In this document: positions 1 to 5,987 of the stretch, piece after piece
Layout: every line of letters begins with the position of its first letter
How positions within the stretch are numbered: position 1 is the first letter of the stretch
From: an uncultured Oscillibacter sp.
GTDB taxonomy: Bacteria > Bacillota > Clostridia > Oscillospirales > Oscillospiraceae
Length of the DNA stretch: 13,287 nt
Assembly: GCA_910588175.1 (NCBI GenBank)
Contig: CAJUQQ010000052.1
Span: forward strand, 1 to 13,287
Reading direction: 5' to 3'
Position numbers and translations under genes: made by a program
The notes under the pieces: generated by a model
Told to the model about the DNA's origin: nothing
Database searches by the model: none
What the model saw: the letters and a program-made list of their open reading frames with translations, nothing else

Positions 1-48
1 AACACCTGCAAGGCCCGGAATATCAATACTTTCAAGAGGTTTCAGGAT

Positions 49-504
49 ATGACAAAAATCTTATTCGTCTGCCACGGGAACATTTGCAGGAGCCCGATGG
101 CCGAGTTCATAATGAAGGACCTAGTGAAACAAGCGGGGCTGGAGGACCAATTTCAAATCGCCTCCGCCGCCACCAGCACCGAGGAGATCGGCTGTTCGGT
201 CTATCCTCCCGCCCGCCGGAAGCTGGCGGAGCATGGGATCAGCTGCGCCGGGAAAACCGCCCGTCAGCTCACAAAGGGCGACTATGCCCAATACGACCTC
301 CTAATCGGCATGGACCGGGCCAATATCCAGAACATGAACCGCATCTGCGGCGGCGACCCGGATGGGAAGATCAAGCTGCTGCTGAGCTACACGGACCGCC
401 CTGGTGATGTCGCAGATCCGTGGTACACGGGCGACTTCGACGCTACCTGGCGGGATGTGCTGGACGGCTGTCAGGGACTGCTCAAGTCCTGCGTCTCCAG
501 TTGA
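49..504 (+). CDS. Low-molecular-weight protein tyrosine phosphatase
   Basis: The 151-residue product has the length and both signatures of the LMW-PTP family. The P-loop VCHGNICRS sits at residues 7-15, giving nucleophile Cys8 and phosphate-binding Arg14, and the general-acid loop is DPWY with Asp123. These cytosolic enzymes hydrolyse phosphotyrosine through a phosphocysteine intermediate. The P-loop has Ile at the position where the arginine phosphatase YwlE has Thr, which in this family favours phosphotyrosine over phosphoarginine. The start is supported by AGAGG about ten bases upstream. A TGA in another frame (50-52) overlaps this ATG, so coupling to an upstream gene is possible, but too little upstream sequence is visible to say. 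It is the first of three closely spaced genes on this strand. The biological substrate cannot be told from sequence; family members often act on capsule or stress regulators. Confidence 0.93.
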   Translation: MTKILFVCHGNICRSPMAEFIMKDLVKQAGLEDQFQIASAATSTEEIGCSVYPPARRKLAEHGISCAGKTARQLTKGDYAQYDLLIGMDRANIQNMNRICGGDPDGKIKLLLSYTDRPGDVADPWYTGDFDATWRDVLDGCQGLLKSCVSS

Positions 505-535
505 CCGAGGCTGCTTTAACAAGGGAGAGATTTTC

Positions 536-757
536 ATGTTTGGGAAACGTAAGCAGCCGCCCGTGATTCCCTTTGACCGGGGTGGACGGGTGCCAGTCAT
601 CCGCTCCAGCATCTGCACCGGGGAGCAGACGGCAGGCTTCAAGGACCCGGTCAGCGGCAGATTTCAGGAGTATATGCTGATTCGGAACGATGGGGACCTC
701 CAGGAATTCCTGCGCCGGTATCAGGTAACGGAGGCGGAACTCAAGCGGGAGTGGTGA
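536..757 (+). CDS. Small conserved Firmicutes protein of unknown function (73 aa)
   Basis: I chose the ATG at 536 because AAGGGAGAG lies eight bases upstream; the frame stays open further upstream, but only inside the phosphatase gene. The product starts MFGKRKQPP, then has a short conserved-looking core with VIRSSICTGEQTAGFKD (residues 21-37), YMLIRND (46-52) and a charged helical C-terminus. It has one cysteine, no signal peptide and no membrane segment. From memory, this resembles a small family widespread in Clostridia that databases often label 'aspartate dehydrogenase'. That label is implausible for a 73-residue protein with no dinucleotide-binding fold. The SICTGE..AGF motif hints at a small binding domain, but no function can be assigned. 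The stop overlaps the start region of the next gene, so the two are probably translated together. Confidence 0.8.
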   Translation: MFGKRKQPPVIPFDRGGRVPVIRSSICTGEQTAGFKDPVSGRFQEYMLIRNDGDLQEFLRRYQVTEAELKREW

Positions 758-762
758 GGCTG

Positions 763-1347
763 ATGGGGCAAGGGATTCTATGCTATGGAGATTCCAACAC
801 CTACGGCTATGATCCCCGGTCTTACCTGGGCGGGCGGTATCCCAAGGATGTCCGCTGGACCGGAAAACTGGAGGCGGCCGGCTGGGAAATCATCAACCAG
901 GGGGAAAACGGAAGGTCCATCCCCCGGCTGGATTCGGAGATCGAGGCAGTGGCCAAAGCCGTGCAAAAGGCCGAACCAGAAGTGCTGACCGTTATGCTGG
1001 GGAGCAACGACCTGCTCCAACGGCCCGGCCTTACCGCGGAGGTCTGCGGCCAGATGATGGAGCGTTTTCTCTCGGCACTATTGGCAGAAGTTCCGGCGGA
1101 ACTCAAGGTCCTGCTGATCGCGCCTCCGCCTATGGAGCCGGGTGCCTGGGAGCCGGACCCTGCACTGATCCGGGAATCCCACCGACTGGCGGACTGCTAT
1201 GAGACGCTGGCGAAGCGTCTAGGCGTCTTCTTCGCTGATGCCGGAAAGTGGGATGTGGAACTGACCTTCGATGGCGTGCATTTTTCCGAAGCTGGCCACC
1301 GGGCATTTACTGTGGGGCTACTTGAAATATTGAGGCCCCTGCGTTAA
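763..1347 (+). CDS. SGNH/GDSL-family hydrolase (esterase or lipase type)
   Basis: The product of about 194 residues carries the SGNH blocks in order. Block I is CYGDSNTYGYD with nucleophile Ser11, block II is around GENGRSIPRL, block III is MLGSNDLL with the GxND oxyanion Asn, and block V is FDGVHFSEAGH with the catalytic Asp and His. No signal peptide is visible, so the enzyme is probably cytoplasmic. Such enzymes deacylate esters, including acetylated sugars and thioesters; the substrate is not predictable here. The start is uncertain. ATG 763 gives the N-terminus typical of the family, with GTGAGG only three bases upstream, while GTG 754 overlaps the previous stop as GTGA and would add three residues. 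It is the last gene of the operon. Confidence 0.9.
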   Translation: MGQGILCYGDSNTYGYDPRSYLGGRYPKDVRWTGKLEAAGWEIINQGENGRSIPRLDSEIEAVAKAVQKAEPEVLTVMLGSNDLLQRPGLTAEVCGQMMERFLSALLAEVPAELKVLLIAPPPMEPGAWEPDPALIRESHRLADCYETLAKRLGVFFADAGKWDVELTFDGVHFSEAGHRAFTVGLLEILRPLR

Positions 1348-1403
1348 GAATACTGCGGCGTAGGGAAATTTTGAAAAATATCCGAATTGTCCGAGGATTC
1401 CAT

Positions 1404-1438
1404 AAAACAGCCTGTTTTTATTCAAAACCAGCTGTTTT
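1404..1438. terminator. Possible bidirectional terminator-like inverted repeat
   Basis: AAAACAGC (1404-1411) is repeated inverted as GCTGTTTT (1431-1438), an 8-bp stem with a 19-nt loop containing T5. It lies between two convergent genes, the SGNH hydrolase on plus and the recombinase remnant on minus, in AT-rich DNA. The stem is weak and the loop long, so it may equally be part of an old attachment region. Confidence 0.3.
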
Positions 1439-1468
1439 CCAAACTTTTGCAGCCGTTTTCTCCTGGCG

Positions 1469-1489
1469 CGTCTATCAAACGTCTATCAA
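1469..1489. repeat. Tandem 10-bp direct repeat beside the recombinase remnant
   Basis: CGTCTATCAA occurs at 1469-1478 and again at 1480-1489, an 11-bp period, so both copies face the same side of the helix. It lies just past the 3' end of the recombinase remnant, where integrative elements often keep integrase arm-binding or attachment sites. That role is inference from position and spacing. Confidence 0.45.
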
Positions 1490-1497
1490 CGCCATTT

Positions 1498-1794
1498 TCA
1501 GCCCGCCAGCAGCTTTTCCAGGTCCTTGCCGTACCGCTCCGCCATGGCGGCGTGTGCGCCCTGTTCAGTGTGGACGTAGGTATCAGCGGTAAATTTATAG
1601 TTGCTGTGACCAAGCCAGGTCTGAATGTCCTTCAAGGAATACCCCAGGCCATAGAGGATGGACGCGCAGCTATACCTTAAATCGTGATAGCGGATGTGCC
1701 GCAAGCCATTCTTTTTCAACTACTTTGCAAAGGTTTGGGACACATAGTCGGGATTGATATTAAGGCCATCCAGAATGAGCTGAAAGCCCACATG
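1498..1794 (-). pseudogene. Tyrosine recombinase/phage integrase, C-terminal remnant with in-frame TAG
   Basis: Reading on the minus strand, the last 73 codons (1498-1719) encode the catalytic end of a lambda-type integrase: HDLRYSCAS with the HxxR box, then WLGHS, then TADTYVH with the likely tyrosine nucleophile. The same frame continues upstream through LILDGLNINPDYVSQTFAK, as in intact relatives, but an amber TAG at 1720-1722 interrupts it between FAK and LKKNG. Related proteins usually have Leu or a similar residue there, so a single base change (for example TTG to TAG) would explain it. Upstream of about 1794 the family resemblance fades, so the N-terminal DNA-binding domain and the first catalytic Arg are missing. 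It is a dead integrase, probably the relic of a phage or integrative element. Confidence 0.85.
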
Positions 1795-1891
1795 GACGCC
1801 CGCAGCATGGACACCCTTCTCGGCTTCGACTGGAAAGTCATCTGGAAAGCCGTGACCGCCTTCCGCCGGTTTTATGTCGCGTGAGTCAAAA

Positions 1892-1910
1892 CCTTCGGCT
1901 AAGCCGGAGG
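1892..1910. repeat. Imperfect hairpin near the presumed IS right end
   Basis: CCTTCGGC (1892-1899) faces GCCGGAGG (1903-1910) across a 3-nt loop, eight pairs with one T-G mismatch. On the minus strand it reads CCTCCGGC-TTA-GCCGAAGG and is followed by TTTTGACTCAC. This resembles the end hairpins of IS200/IS605 elements from gut Clostridia as I recall them. Confidence 0.5.
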
Positions 1911-1990
1911 CTTGAGTAAGCTCTAGAAGGTCTTGATACGGACAAAGCCCCTTAGGGGGCCTTGAAAGGTTTGCCAACTGCATTTCTTAC

Positions 1991-2018
1991 ACGGGCTACC
2001 CCTTAAAGGGTAGCCCGT
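1991..2018. repeat. Strong 11-bp hairpin abutting the tnpA stop codon
   Basis: ACGGGCTACCC (1991-2001) and GGGTAGCCCGT (2008-2018) form a perfect 11-bp stem around CTTAAA. The stem's outer base is the first base of the TTA that reads as the tnpA TAA stop on the minus strand. No T-run follows on either strand, so a simple Rho-independent terminator is less likely than an end structure of the IS. Confidence 0.7.
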
Positions 2019-2170
2019 TACGCTTTCCTGTTCTCGCAACCCGTAAACGGGTCCACAAACTCCTTCCGTCCCAGCTGATCTGCCAGTTGGAACGACTCAA
2101 GTTGATTCCAGATATATTCTGCTATCTGCTTTTTAGTTCTTCCTACCGTATCCACATAGTAAGCTACTCC
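2018..2170 (-). pseudogene. tnpA: IS200/IS605-type transposase TnpA, C-terminal fragment
   Basis: About 50 codons on the minus strand end at TAA (complement 2018-2020). They encode AYYVDTVGRTKKQIAEYI followed by NQLESFQLADQLGRKEF and VDPFTG. This matches the tail of TnpA, where a YYVxTVG strand leads into a helix, with the usual Lys-Glu-x-x-DPF ending. The frame meets a TAG at 2201-2203, and the family resemblance stops near 2170, so the HUH motif and the catalytic tyrosine helix start are missing. The element cannot transpose by itself. I identified it by family resemblance read by eye; a profile search would settle it. Confidence 0.65.
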
Positions 2171-2270
2171 CTCCTGGCCTAGCCGGGGGTATCTCTGGCA
2201 CTACTAAAGCGGATAGGGGCATTGCGGCGCAATGGCCCTCTTTCGTTTGTCTCAGTCTTCTGTATTCCAT
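2133..2270 (-). pseudogene. Possible 5' remnant of an aldo/keto reductase gene
   Basis: Ten bases beyond the stop of the oxidoreductase pseudogene, a minus-strand ATG (complement 2268-2270) opens a 45-codon frame beginning MEYRRLRQTKE. MEYRRL is a common N-terminus of aldo/keto reductases, and such genes often sit beside flavin-dependent reductases. The rest does not continue convincingly, and the frame runs into the tnpA fragment region after about 33 codons. There is no clear ribosome binding site. It may be chance. Confidence 0.2.
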
Positions 2271-2280
2271 GCGGCCCTGC

Positions 2281-3375
2281 TCAGGCCAGCAAAAACCAGA
2301 CGTTGTCGTTGGCGGAGCGGGTGGCCTCCAGAATTCCGCCCACCGCCGCGCATTCCCCCACGGAAACCACGCGGTCAAAGGCCGCCGCCATCTCCTCGTA
2401 GAGCCTGGGGTCCGGCCTGCGCCCGGCGGCGAGCACAACGTCGTCCGACGCCAGAACAGCCTCTCCCCCGCCGGTGCGGGCCATCACGATTTCTCCCTCC
2501 CTGACCCCGGTCAGGGTGTGGTTCAGCAAAAGCCTCACGCCGCTTTCCCTCAGGATGGAGAGCATCGTCTTGTGGGGCGGCAGAGCCGCCAGCCGGGCCA
2601 GACCGCCCAACGCCTCCGCTTTCTCCAGCAGCACCACCCGAAAGCCCCGCTTAGCCAGGACAAGGGCGGCCTACATTCCCGCCGGACCGCCGCCCAGCAC
2701 CGCGGCGGTGCGCCCATTGCCGTTTCGAATCAGGAATTCCTCGCCGTACATCGTGCCCCGGCCTGTCACGGGGTTCGCCGCGCAGGAGAGACAGCCGTCC
2801 AGCACCACGGACTTGTTGCACTCCATGCAGCCCATGCACTTGCGAATCAGATCCTCCCTGCCGGCCTTGGCCTTGTTCACCCACTCCGGGTCCGCCATCT
2901 GCCCCCGGGCCACGCCCGCGAAGTCACAGCACCCTTCCTCCAGCAGACGCTCCGCCGTTTGGGGGTACTTAATGGTGTTCACGGAGATCACCGGAATGGA
3001 GACGTTCGCTCGTATCCGACGGCCCAGCTCCTTCCTCCAGCCCTCCTCGTAGTAGTTGGGCTCAATCATATCCGGCGCGGATTCATAGACCCCGCAGCTG
3101 ACATTCAGCGCGTCCGCCCCGGCGGCCTCCAGTATTTTGGCGGTCTCCACGGCGCTCTCCGGTGTGATGCCGCCCTCCACGAAGTCGTCGGCGTTCATCC
3201 GGACGCAGATCGGATAGGCCCCGCATGCCCCGCGGATTCCCGCGATGATCTCCGTCACAATCCGGCGCCGGTTCTCCGGAGTTCCGCCGTAGCGGTCCGT
3301 CCGGTGGTTGGTGTAGGGGCTGAGGAAGGCGCTCAGCAGGTAGCTGTGGGCGGCGTGAAGCTCCACGCCGTCGAT
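2281..3375 (-). pseudogene. Old Yellow Enzyme-family NADH:flavin oxidoreductase, truncated and interrupted by TAG
   Basis: The minus-strand frame encodes most of a 2,4-dienoyl-CoA/enoate reductase-like protein. The TIM barrel enters mid-way at IDGVELHAAHSYLL, then SPYTNHRTDRYGG, CVRMNADD and VARGQMADPEW. A cysteine cluster CMGCMEC...C..C follows for an iron-sulfur cluster, then the FAD dinucleotide motif AVLGGGPAGM. A TAG at 2671-2673 breaks this motif exactly where relatives usually have Glu (GAG to TAG). The frame then resumes as AALVLAKRGFRVVLLEKAEALGG and ends with AAGRRPDPRLYEEM and VVSVGEC at TGA 2281-2283. Upstream of 3375 the resemblance stops and a TGA follows at 3397-3399, so roughly the first 170 residues are absent. 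The second half looks short for the family, suggesting loss of the NAD(P)H-binding segment. Three lesions make a pseudogene likely. Confidence 0.85.
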
Positions 3376-3414
3376 CCTTTGTTCGCACCCTCCCCGTCAC
3401 GCCGCGCTTAACCG

Positions 3415-3434
3415 CATCTATCGGCATCTATCTA
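3415..3434. repeat. Tandem 10-bp repeat (CATCTATCNN)
   Basis: CATCTATCGG (3415-3424) is followed directly by CATCTATCTA (3425-3434). It sits at the right edge of the broken-gene region and shares TCTATC with the tandem repeat at the left edge (1469-1489). The match is short, so a link is only suggestive. Confidence 0.35.
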
Positions 3435-3690
3435 GCACAATTTATCAGAAGTTCCGCCTCTCATCAACGTGCATCGTGAATAATCCGGCACCGCTTCTTG
3501 TGCGCCAAGGACAAATCCGCGCCATCCCCCGTCATCCGGCCGGTCTTCCGCGTCGAGACCGCGCCCCCTTGAGGGGCAAAGCCTTCTCCCCGGCCTTCCT
3601 GATATGGCGGGGAGGCGGGATCACACCGCGTGGCGGGGCTCTCCCCCGGCGCTTTCTCTTGCGCGGCCGGACCCGTTCCGTACCGCTGGA

Positions 3691-3718
3691 ACCTGACGCC
3701 CGGCGGGCGCATAAAATG
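3691..3718 (+). promoter_or_regulatory. Sigma-K-like promoter candidate for the collagen-like genes
   Basis: AC at 3691-3692, a 17-nt spacer and CATAAAATG at 3710-3718 fit the mother-cell sigma-K pattern AC-N16/17-CATANNNTA in all but the last base. Spore-surface collagen-like genes in Bacillus and C. difficile are expressed late in the mother cell, so the context agrees. Short motifs occur by chance, and no sigma-A promoter is evident nearby. Transcription would start about 85 bases before the first gene. Confidence 0.35.
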
Positions 3719-3810
3719 CCGTGGGCGCTTCGCCGGGGAAAGCTCTCCGTCCCACGCGGCACGGGGCATGCCCTGGCCGGCGCCAAGGCTTGAAAGGAGA
3801 CACATTCTTT

Positions 3811-4842
3811 ATGTCTATGCCAAGTTTTCCCAACATCGACCCGCCCATCCAGCGGGAGGACGCGGTTAACCAGATTCTCTCCTCCATCGCCATGGAGGAG
3901 CTGGGCCTGAGCCACATTCTCAACGCGGAAGGCGAGAAGCTGCAATATATTCTGGGCACCCTTCCGGGGCTCAGCGGTCCCGCCGCTACGGTCAGCGACG
4001 TGCTGGCCGTCAACGAGAGCGTCCGCGGCATGCTGGAGACCGCCGCGCAGAACCAAATCTTCCTGAAATCGAAGATGCAGGGCGCGCTGGCGGCCTCTCC
4101 CATGCAGGGTCCCACCGGTCCCACTGGTCCCACCGGCCCCACCGGCCCTGCGGGCGGTCCCACCGGCGCCACGGGGGCCACCGGAGCCACCGGGGCCACC
4201 GGGGCCACGGGCGCCACAGGCGAAGCCGGCCCCACCGGTCCGGAAGGTCTGCAAGGCATTGCTGGCGCTACGGGCGCAGTCGGTCCCACCGGTCCTGCCG
4301 GCCCCACGGGTCCCACCGGGCCCACCGGCGCGGCGGGCGCTGCCGGCCCTGCCGGAGCGGCGGGAGCCACCGGCGCTGCGGGCGCTACCGGCCCCACCGG
4401 AGCCACCGGCCCCGCCGGAGCCACCGGTCCCAGCGTCACCGCTGCTTCCGCCTTTGCCGCCAACACCAGCGGCTCCCTTCTGCCGGTCGTCGTATTGGGC
4501 GTTCCGGTCCCCCTGCCGGACAGTCAGGTGCTTCCTGCGGGCATTACGGTAAACGGCACCAACACCGTGTTTACCGTAAGCACCCCCGGCCTTTACCGGC
4601 TCGCCTATACGGTCAACACCTCCACCGCTCTGGCCAGCGGCACCCGGCTGCTGATCAACAACGCGCCGAATCTGGCTTCCACCGTGGCGCCTTCGCTGGC
4701 TTTGAGCCACTTCTCCAACGAGATCATCGAGAACCTGAGCGCGGGGACCACCATTTCCCTGCAAATGTACGGCATTATCGGCTCGCCCACGCTGCTGCCC
4801 GGCGCCGCCGGAGCGACCCTGTCCATCACCCGCCTGAGCTGA
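3811..4842 (+). CDS. Collagen-like BclA-type surface protein, paralogue 1 (Thr-rich)
   Basis: The start at 3811 follows AAAGGAG eleven bases upstream, and the paralogue begins with the same MSMP. The 343 residues fall in three parts. Residues 1-55 form a helical domain with SSIAMEELGLSHILNAEGEK and LQYILGTLPG. Residues 100-208 are about 36 Gly-X-Y triplets, mostly GPT, GAT, GAA and GPA, with one extra Gly at 115. Residues 211-343 match the BclA-type C-terminal jelly-roll domain (AFAANTSGS, VPVPLPDSQVLPAGITVNG, TVFTVSTPGLYRLAYTVNT, ending LSITRLS). By analogy it should trimerise through the C-terminal domain and form a triple-helical stalk on the spore or cell surface. There is no Sec signal peptide or LPXTG motif, as in BclA-family spore proteins. 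About 22 triplets end in Thr, which are candidate O-glycosylation sites. The spore location is inference. Confidence 0.9.
   Translation: MSMPSFPNIDPPIQREDAVNQILSSIAMEELGLSHILNAEGEKLQYILGTLPGLSGPAATVSDVLAVNESVRGMLETAAQNQIFLKSKMQGALAASPMQGPTGPTGPTGPTGPAGGPTGATGATGATGATGATGATGEAGPTGPEGLQGIAGATGAVGPTGPAGPTGPTGPTGAAGAAGPAGAAGATGAAGATGPTGATGPAGATGPSVTAASAFAANTSGSLLPVVVLGVPVPLPDSQVLPAGITVNGTNTVFTVSTPGLYRLAYTVNTSTALASGTRLLINNAPNLASTVAPSLALSHFSNEIIENLSAGTTISLQMYGIIGSPTLLPGAAGATLSITRLS
4108..4434 (+). repeat. Gly-X-Y coding repeat of collagen-like paralogue 1
   Basis: A 9-bp-periodic run of GGN-CCN-ACN and GGN-GCN-ACN codons, including six consecutive GAT triplets from about 4156 to 4209. Such tracts change length easily by slippage. 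The phase shifts by one codon at residue 115. The repeat also reads as Gly/Pro-rich on the opposite strand, which produces long spurious antisense frames. Confidence 0.9.
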
Positions 4843-4855
4843 GGAGGGATGTCTC

Positions 4856-5959
4856 ATGTCAATGCCTACGTTTCCCCAAATGGATCCCCCGCTGACCCGG
4901 GAGGGGAGCCTCAATGAGATCATCTCCTCCATCGCGGCGGAGGAGCTCAGTCTGAGCCATATCCTCAACGCCGAGGGTGAAAAGCTGCAATATGTCCTGG
5001 GCACCCTGCCGGGGCTGGAAGACGCCGCCTCCTTTGAGGAGGTCATGAAGGTCAACCGGAGCGTGCAGGACACTCTGGCCGATGTGATGGAGCAGCAAAC
5101 GCTGCTGGCCGCCAAGCTGAGCGCGGCCATGAAGGCCCCCGTTCTCCCCGGTCCCGCCGGGGCCGCCGGTCCTGCCGGTCCCACCGGGCCCGCCGAGGGC
5201 CCTGCCGGTCCCACCGGTCCCACCGGCCCCACCGGGGCGGAAGGTCCCGCCGGTGCGGCGGGCCCCACGGGTCCCACGGGGCCGGACGGCCCGCAAGGAG
5301 CGGCGGGCGTTATGGGTAATCCCGGCCCGGCGGGCGAAACGGGTCCCGCCGGGCCCGCCGGTCCCACCGGGCCGGACGGCGCGGCCGGTCCCGCCGGGGC
5401 GGAAGGTCCTGCGGGGCTCCCGGGCGCAGCCGGCGCCACCGGTCCCGCCGGACCCACCGGAGCCACCAGCCCCGGCCTTACCGCCGCCTTCGCCGCCAAC
5501 ACCCAGGGCAGCACCATCGCGGTGGCGGTAGGCGGTACCCCCATCGCCCTGCCCAACGCCCAGGTTTTGCCCTCCGGCATCACCGCCAACTCCGGGAACA
5601 CGGTATTTACCGTGGCCGAGGCGGGCACCTATCAGATCTCTTACCATGTGAATACCACGCTGGCCCTGCAGATGGGGACCCGGCTGGTGATCAACGGCGT
5701 CAACAACGCCGCTTCCACCCTCTCCCCCGCGCTTCCCCCCGCGCTCCCCCGTTCCAGCTTTGAGAATCAGATCACGGTTAAACTGCCCGCGAATTCCACC
5801 ATCTCCCTCCAGATGTACCCGCCCGCGCTTGCCGGGGCCGCCATCCTGGTGGGCGGCGGAGCCGGGGCCTCCCTGTCCATCATCCGGCTGGACGGGTCGA
5901 ACCCGGCAAGCGACTCGGAGCACGATGTGGAGGGCGGATGGGATTTCGAAGAAGAATAA
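4856..5959 (+). CDS. Collagen-like BclA-type surface protein, paralogue 2 (acidic)
   Basis: It starts 13 bases after paralogue 1, with GGAGGG seven bases before the ATG, so the two are co-transcribed. The 367-residue protein repeats the layout of its neighbour. The N-terminal domain has MSMPTFPQMDPPLTREG and LSLSHILNAEGEKLQYVLGT. Thirty-five Gly-X-Y triplets span residues 99-204, with a single Glu inserted at 114. The BclA-type C-terminal domain follows (AFAANTQGS, VGGTPIALPNAQVLPSGIT, TVFTVAEAGTYQISYHVNT, SLSIIRLD). It differs in chemistry: only about 11 triplets end in Thr, GPD, GAE and GET triplets add negative charge, and it alone has an acidic tail of about 20 residues ending GGWDFEEE. 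The pair probably arose by tandem duplication and then diverged. Hetero-trimer formation is possible but not shown. Confidence 0.9.
   Translation: MSMPTFPQMDPPLTREGSLNEIISSIAAEELSLSHILNAEGEKLQYVLGTLPGLEDAASFEEVMKVNRSVQDTLADVMEQQTLLAAKLSAAMKAPVLPGPAGAAGPAGPTGPAEGPAGPTGPTGPTGAEGPAGAAGPTGPTGPDGPQGAAGVMGNPGPAGETGPAGPAGPTGPDGAAGPAGAEGPAGLPGAAGATGPAGPTGATSPGLTAAFAANTQGSTIAVAVGGTPIALPNAQVLPSGITANSGNTVFTVAEAGTYQISYHVNTTLALQMGTRLVINGVNNAASTLSPALPPALPRSSFENQITVKLPANSTISLQMYPPALAGAAILVGGGAGASLSIIRLDGSNPASDSEHDVEGGWDFEEE
5150..5467 (+). repeat. Gly-X-Y coding repeat of collagen-like paralogue 2
   Basis: Thirty-five triplets, less uniform than in paralogue 1, with GVM, GNP and GLP variants in the middle. 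A one-codon break (Glu114) follows the fifth triplet. The DNA is a degenerate GGN-CCN-NNN array; it is a coding repeat and has none of the spacers of a CRISPR array. Confidence 0.88.
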
Positions 5960-5987
5960 ACGCAAGCCCGCAAAGTCAAAACCATCT

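Larger units (their letters stand above)
1881..2170 (-). mobile_element. Right-end remnant of an IS200/IS605-family element
   Basis: On the minus strand this stretch runs from the end of a tnpA reading frame through a strong hairpin (1991-2018) and a second hairpin (1892-1910) to TTTGACTCAC at 1890-1881. Subterminal hairpins near a short cleavage tetranucleotide are how single-strand transposases of this family recognise their ends. The left end and most of tnpA are gone. Exact limits are uncertain; the 1795-1880 stretch could belong to this element or to the integrase remnant. Confidence 0.5.
3376..3810. other. Gene-free stretch upstream of the collagen-like genes
   Basis: No reading frame here has protein-like composition; the open frames on both strands are Arg/Pro-rich byproducts of high GC. 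It holds the breakpoint of the oxidoreductase pseudogene (about 3375), a 10-bp tandem repeat (3415-3434), a short GCCCC/GGGGC stem near 3570, and a sigma-K-like promoter motif at 3691-3718. The rest shows nothing I can name. Confidence 0.6.

Noticed and set aside
1..52. A possible upstream gene ending at TGA 50-52
   Set aside because: Only about 16 codons are visible, and all three plus frames are open for most of this stretch, so the coding frame cannot be determined.
1684..1884. A 66-codon plus-strand frame ending FDWKVIWKAVTAFRRFYVA
   Set aside because: Its first half is antisense to the recombinase remnant and there is no ribosome binding site. The end looks protein-like but cannot be supported as a gene.
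1720..2673. Amber recoding (for example pyrrolysine) to explain the two in-frame TAG codons
   Set aside because: Both genes also lack their 5' parts, and the first hybrid kinase ends naturally with TAG. Simple gene decay fits better; no suppressor tRNA or PylS gene is visible.
2269..3411. A 380-codon plus-strand frame opposite the oxidoreductase remnant
   Set aside because: The minus-strand frame shows clear family motifs, while the plus-strand product is His/Arg/Gln-rich with no family resemblance and no ribosome binding site.
3476..3793. A 105-codon plus-strand frame before the collagen-like genes
   Set aside because: It is Arg/Pro/Ala-rich without domain or ribosome binding site, typical of random open frames in GC-rich DNA.
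4108..5467. Possible CRISPR array because of short regular repeats
   Set aside because: The period is 9 bp, in frame with Gly-X-Y codons, and there are no unique spacers or cas genes.
3532..5628. A 698-codon open frame on the minus strand, rich in Gly and Pro
   Set aside because: It is the antisense shadow of the Gly-X-Y repeats: GGN-CCN arrays read as Gly/Pro on both strands. The plus-strand genes have ribosome binding sites and recognisable domains; this frame has neither.
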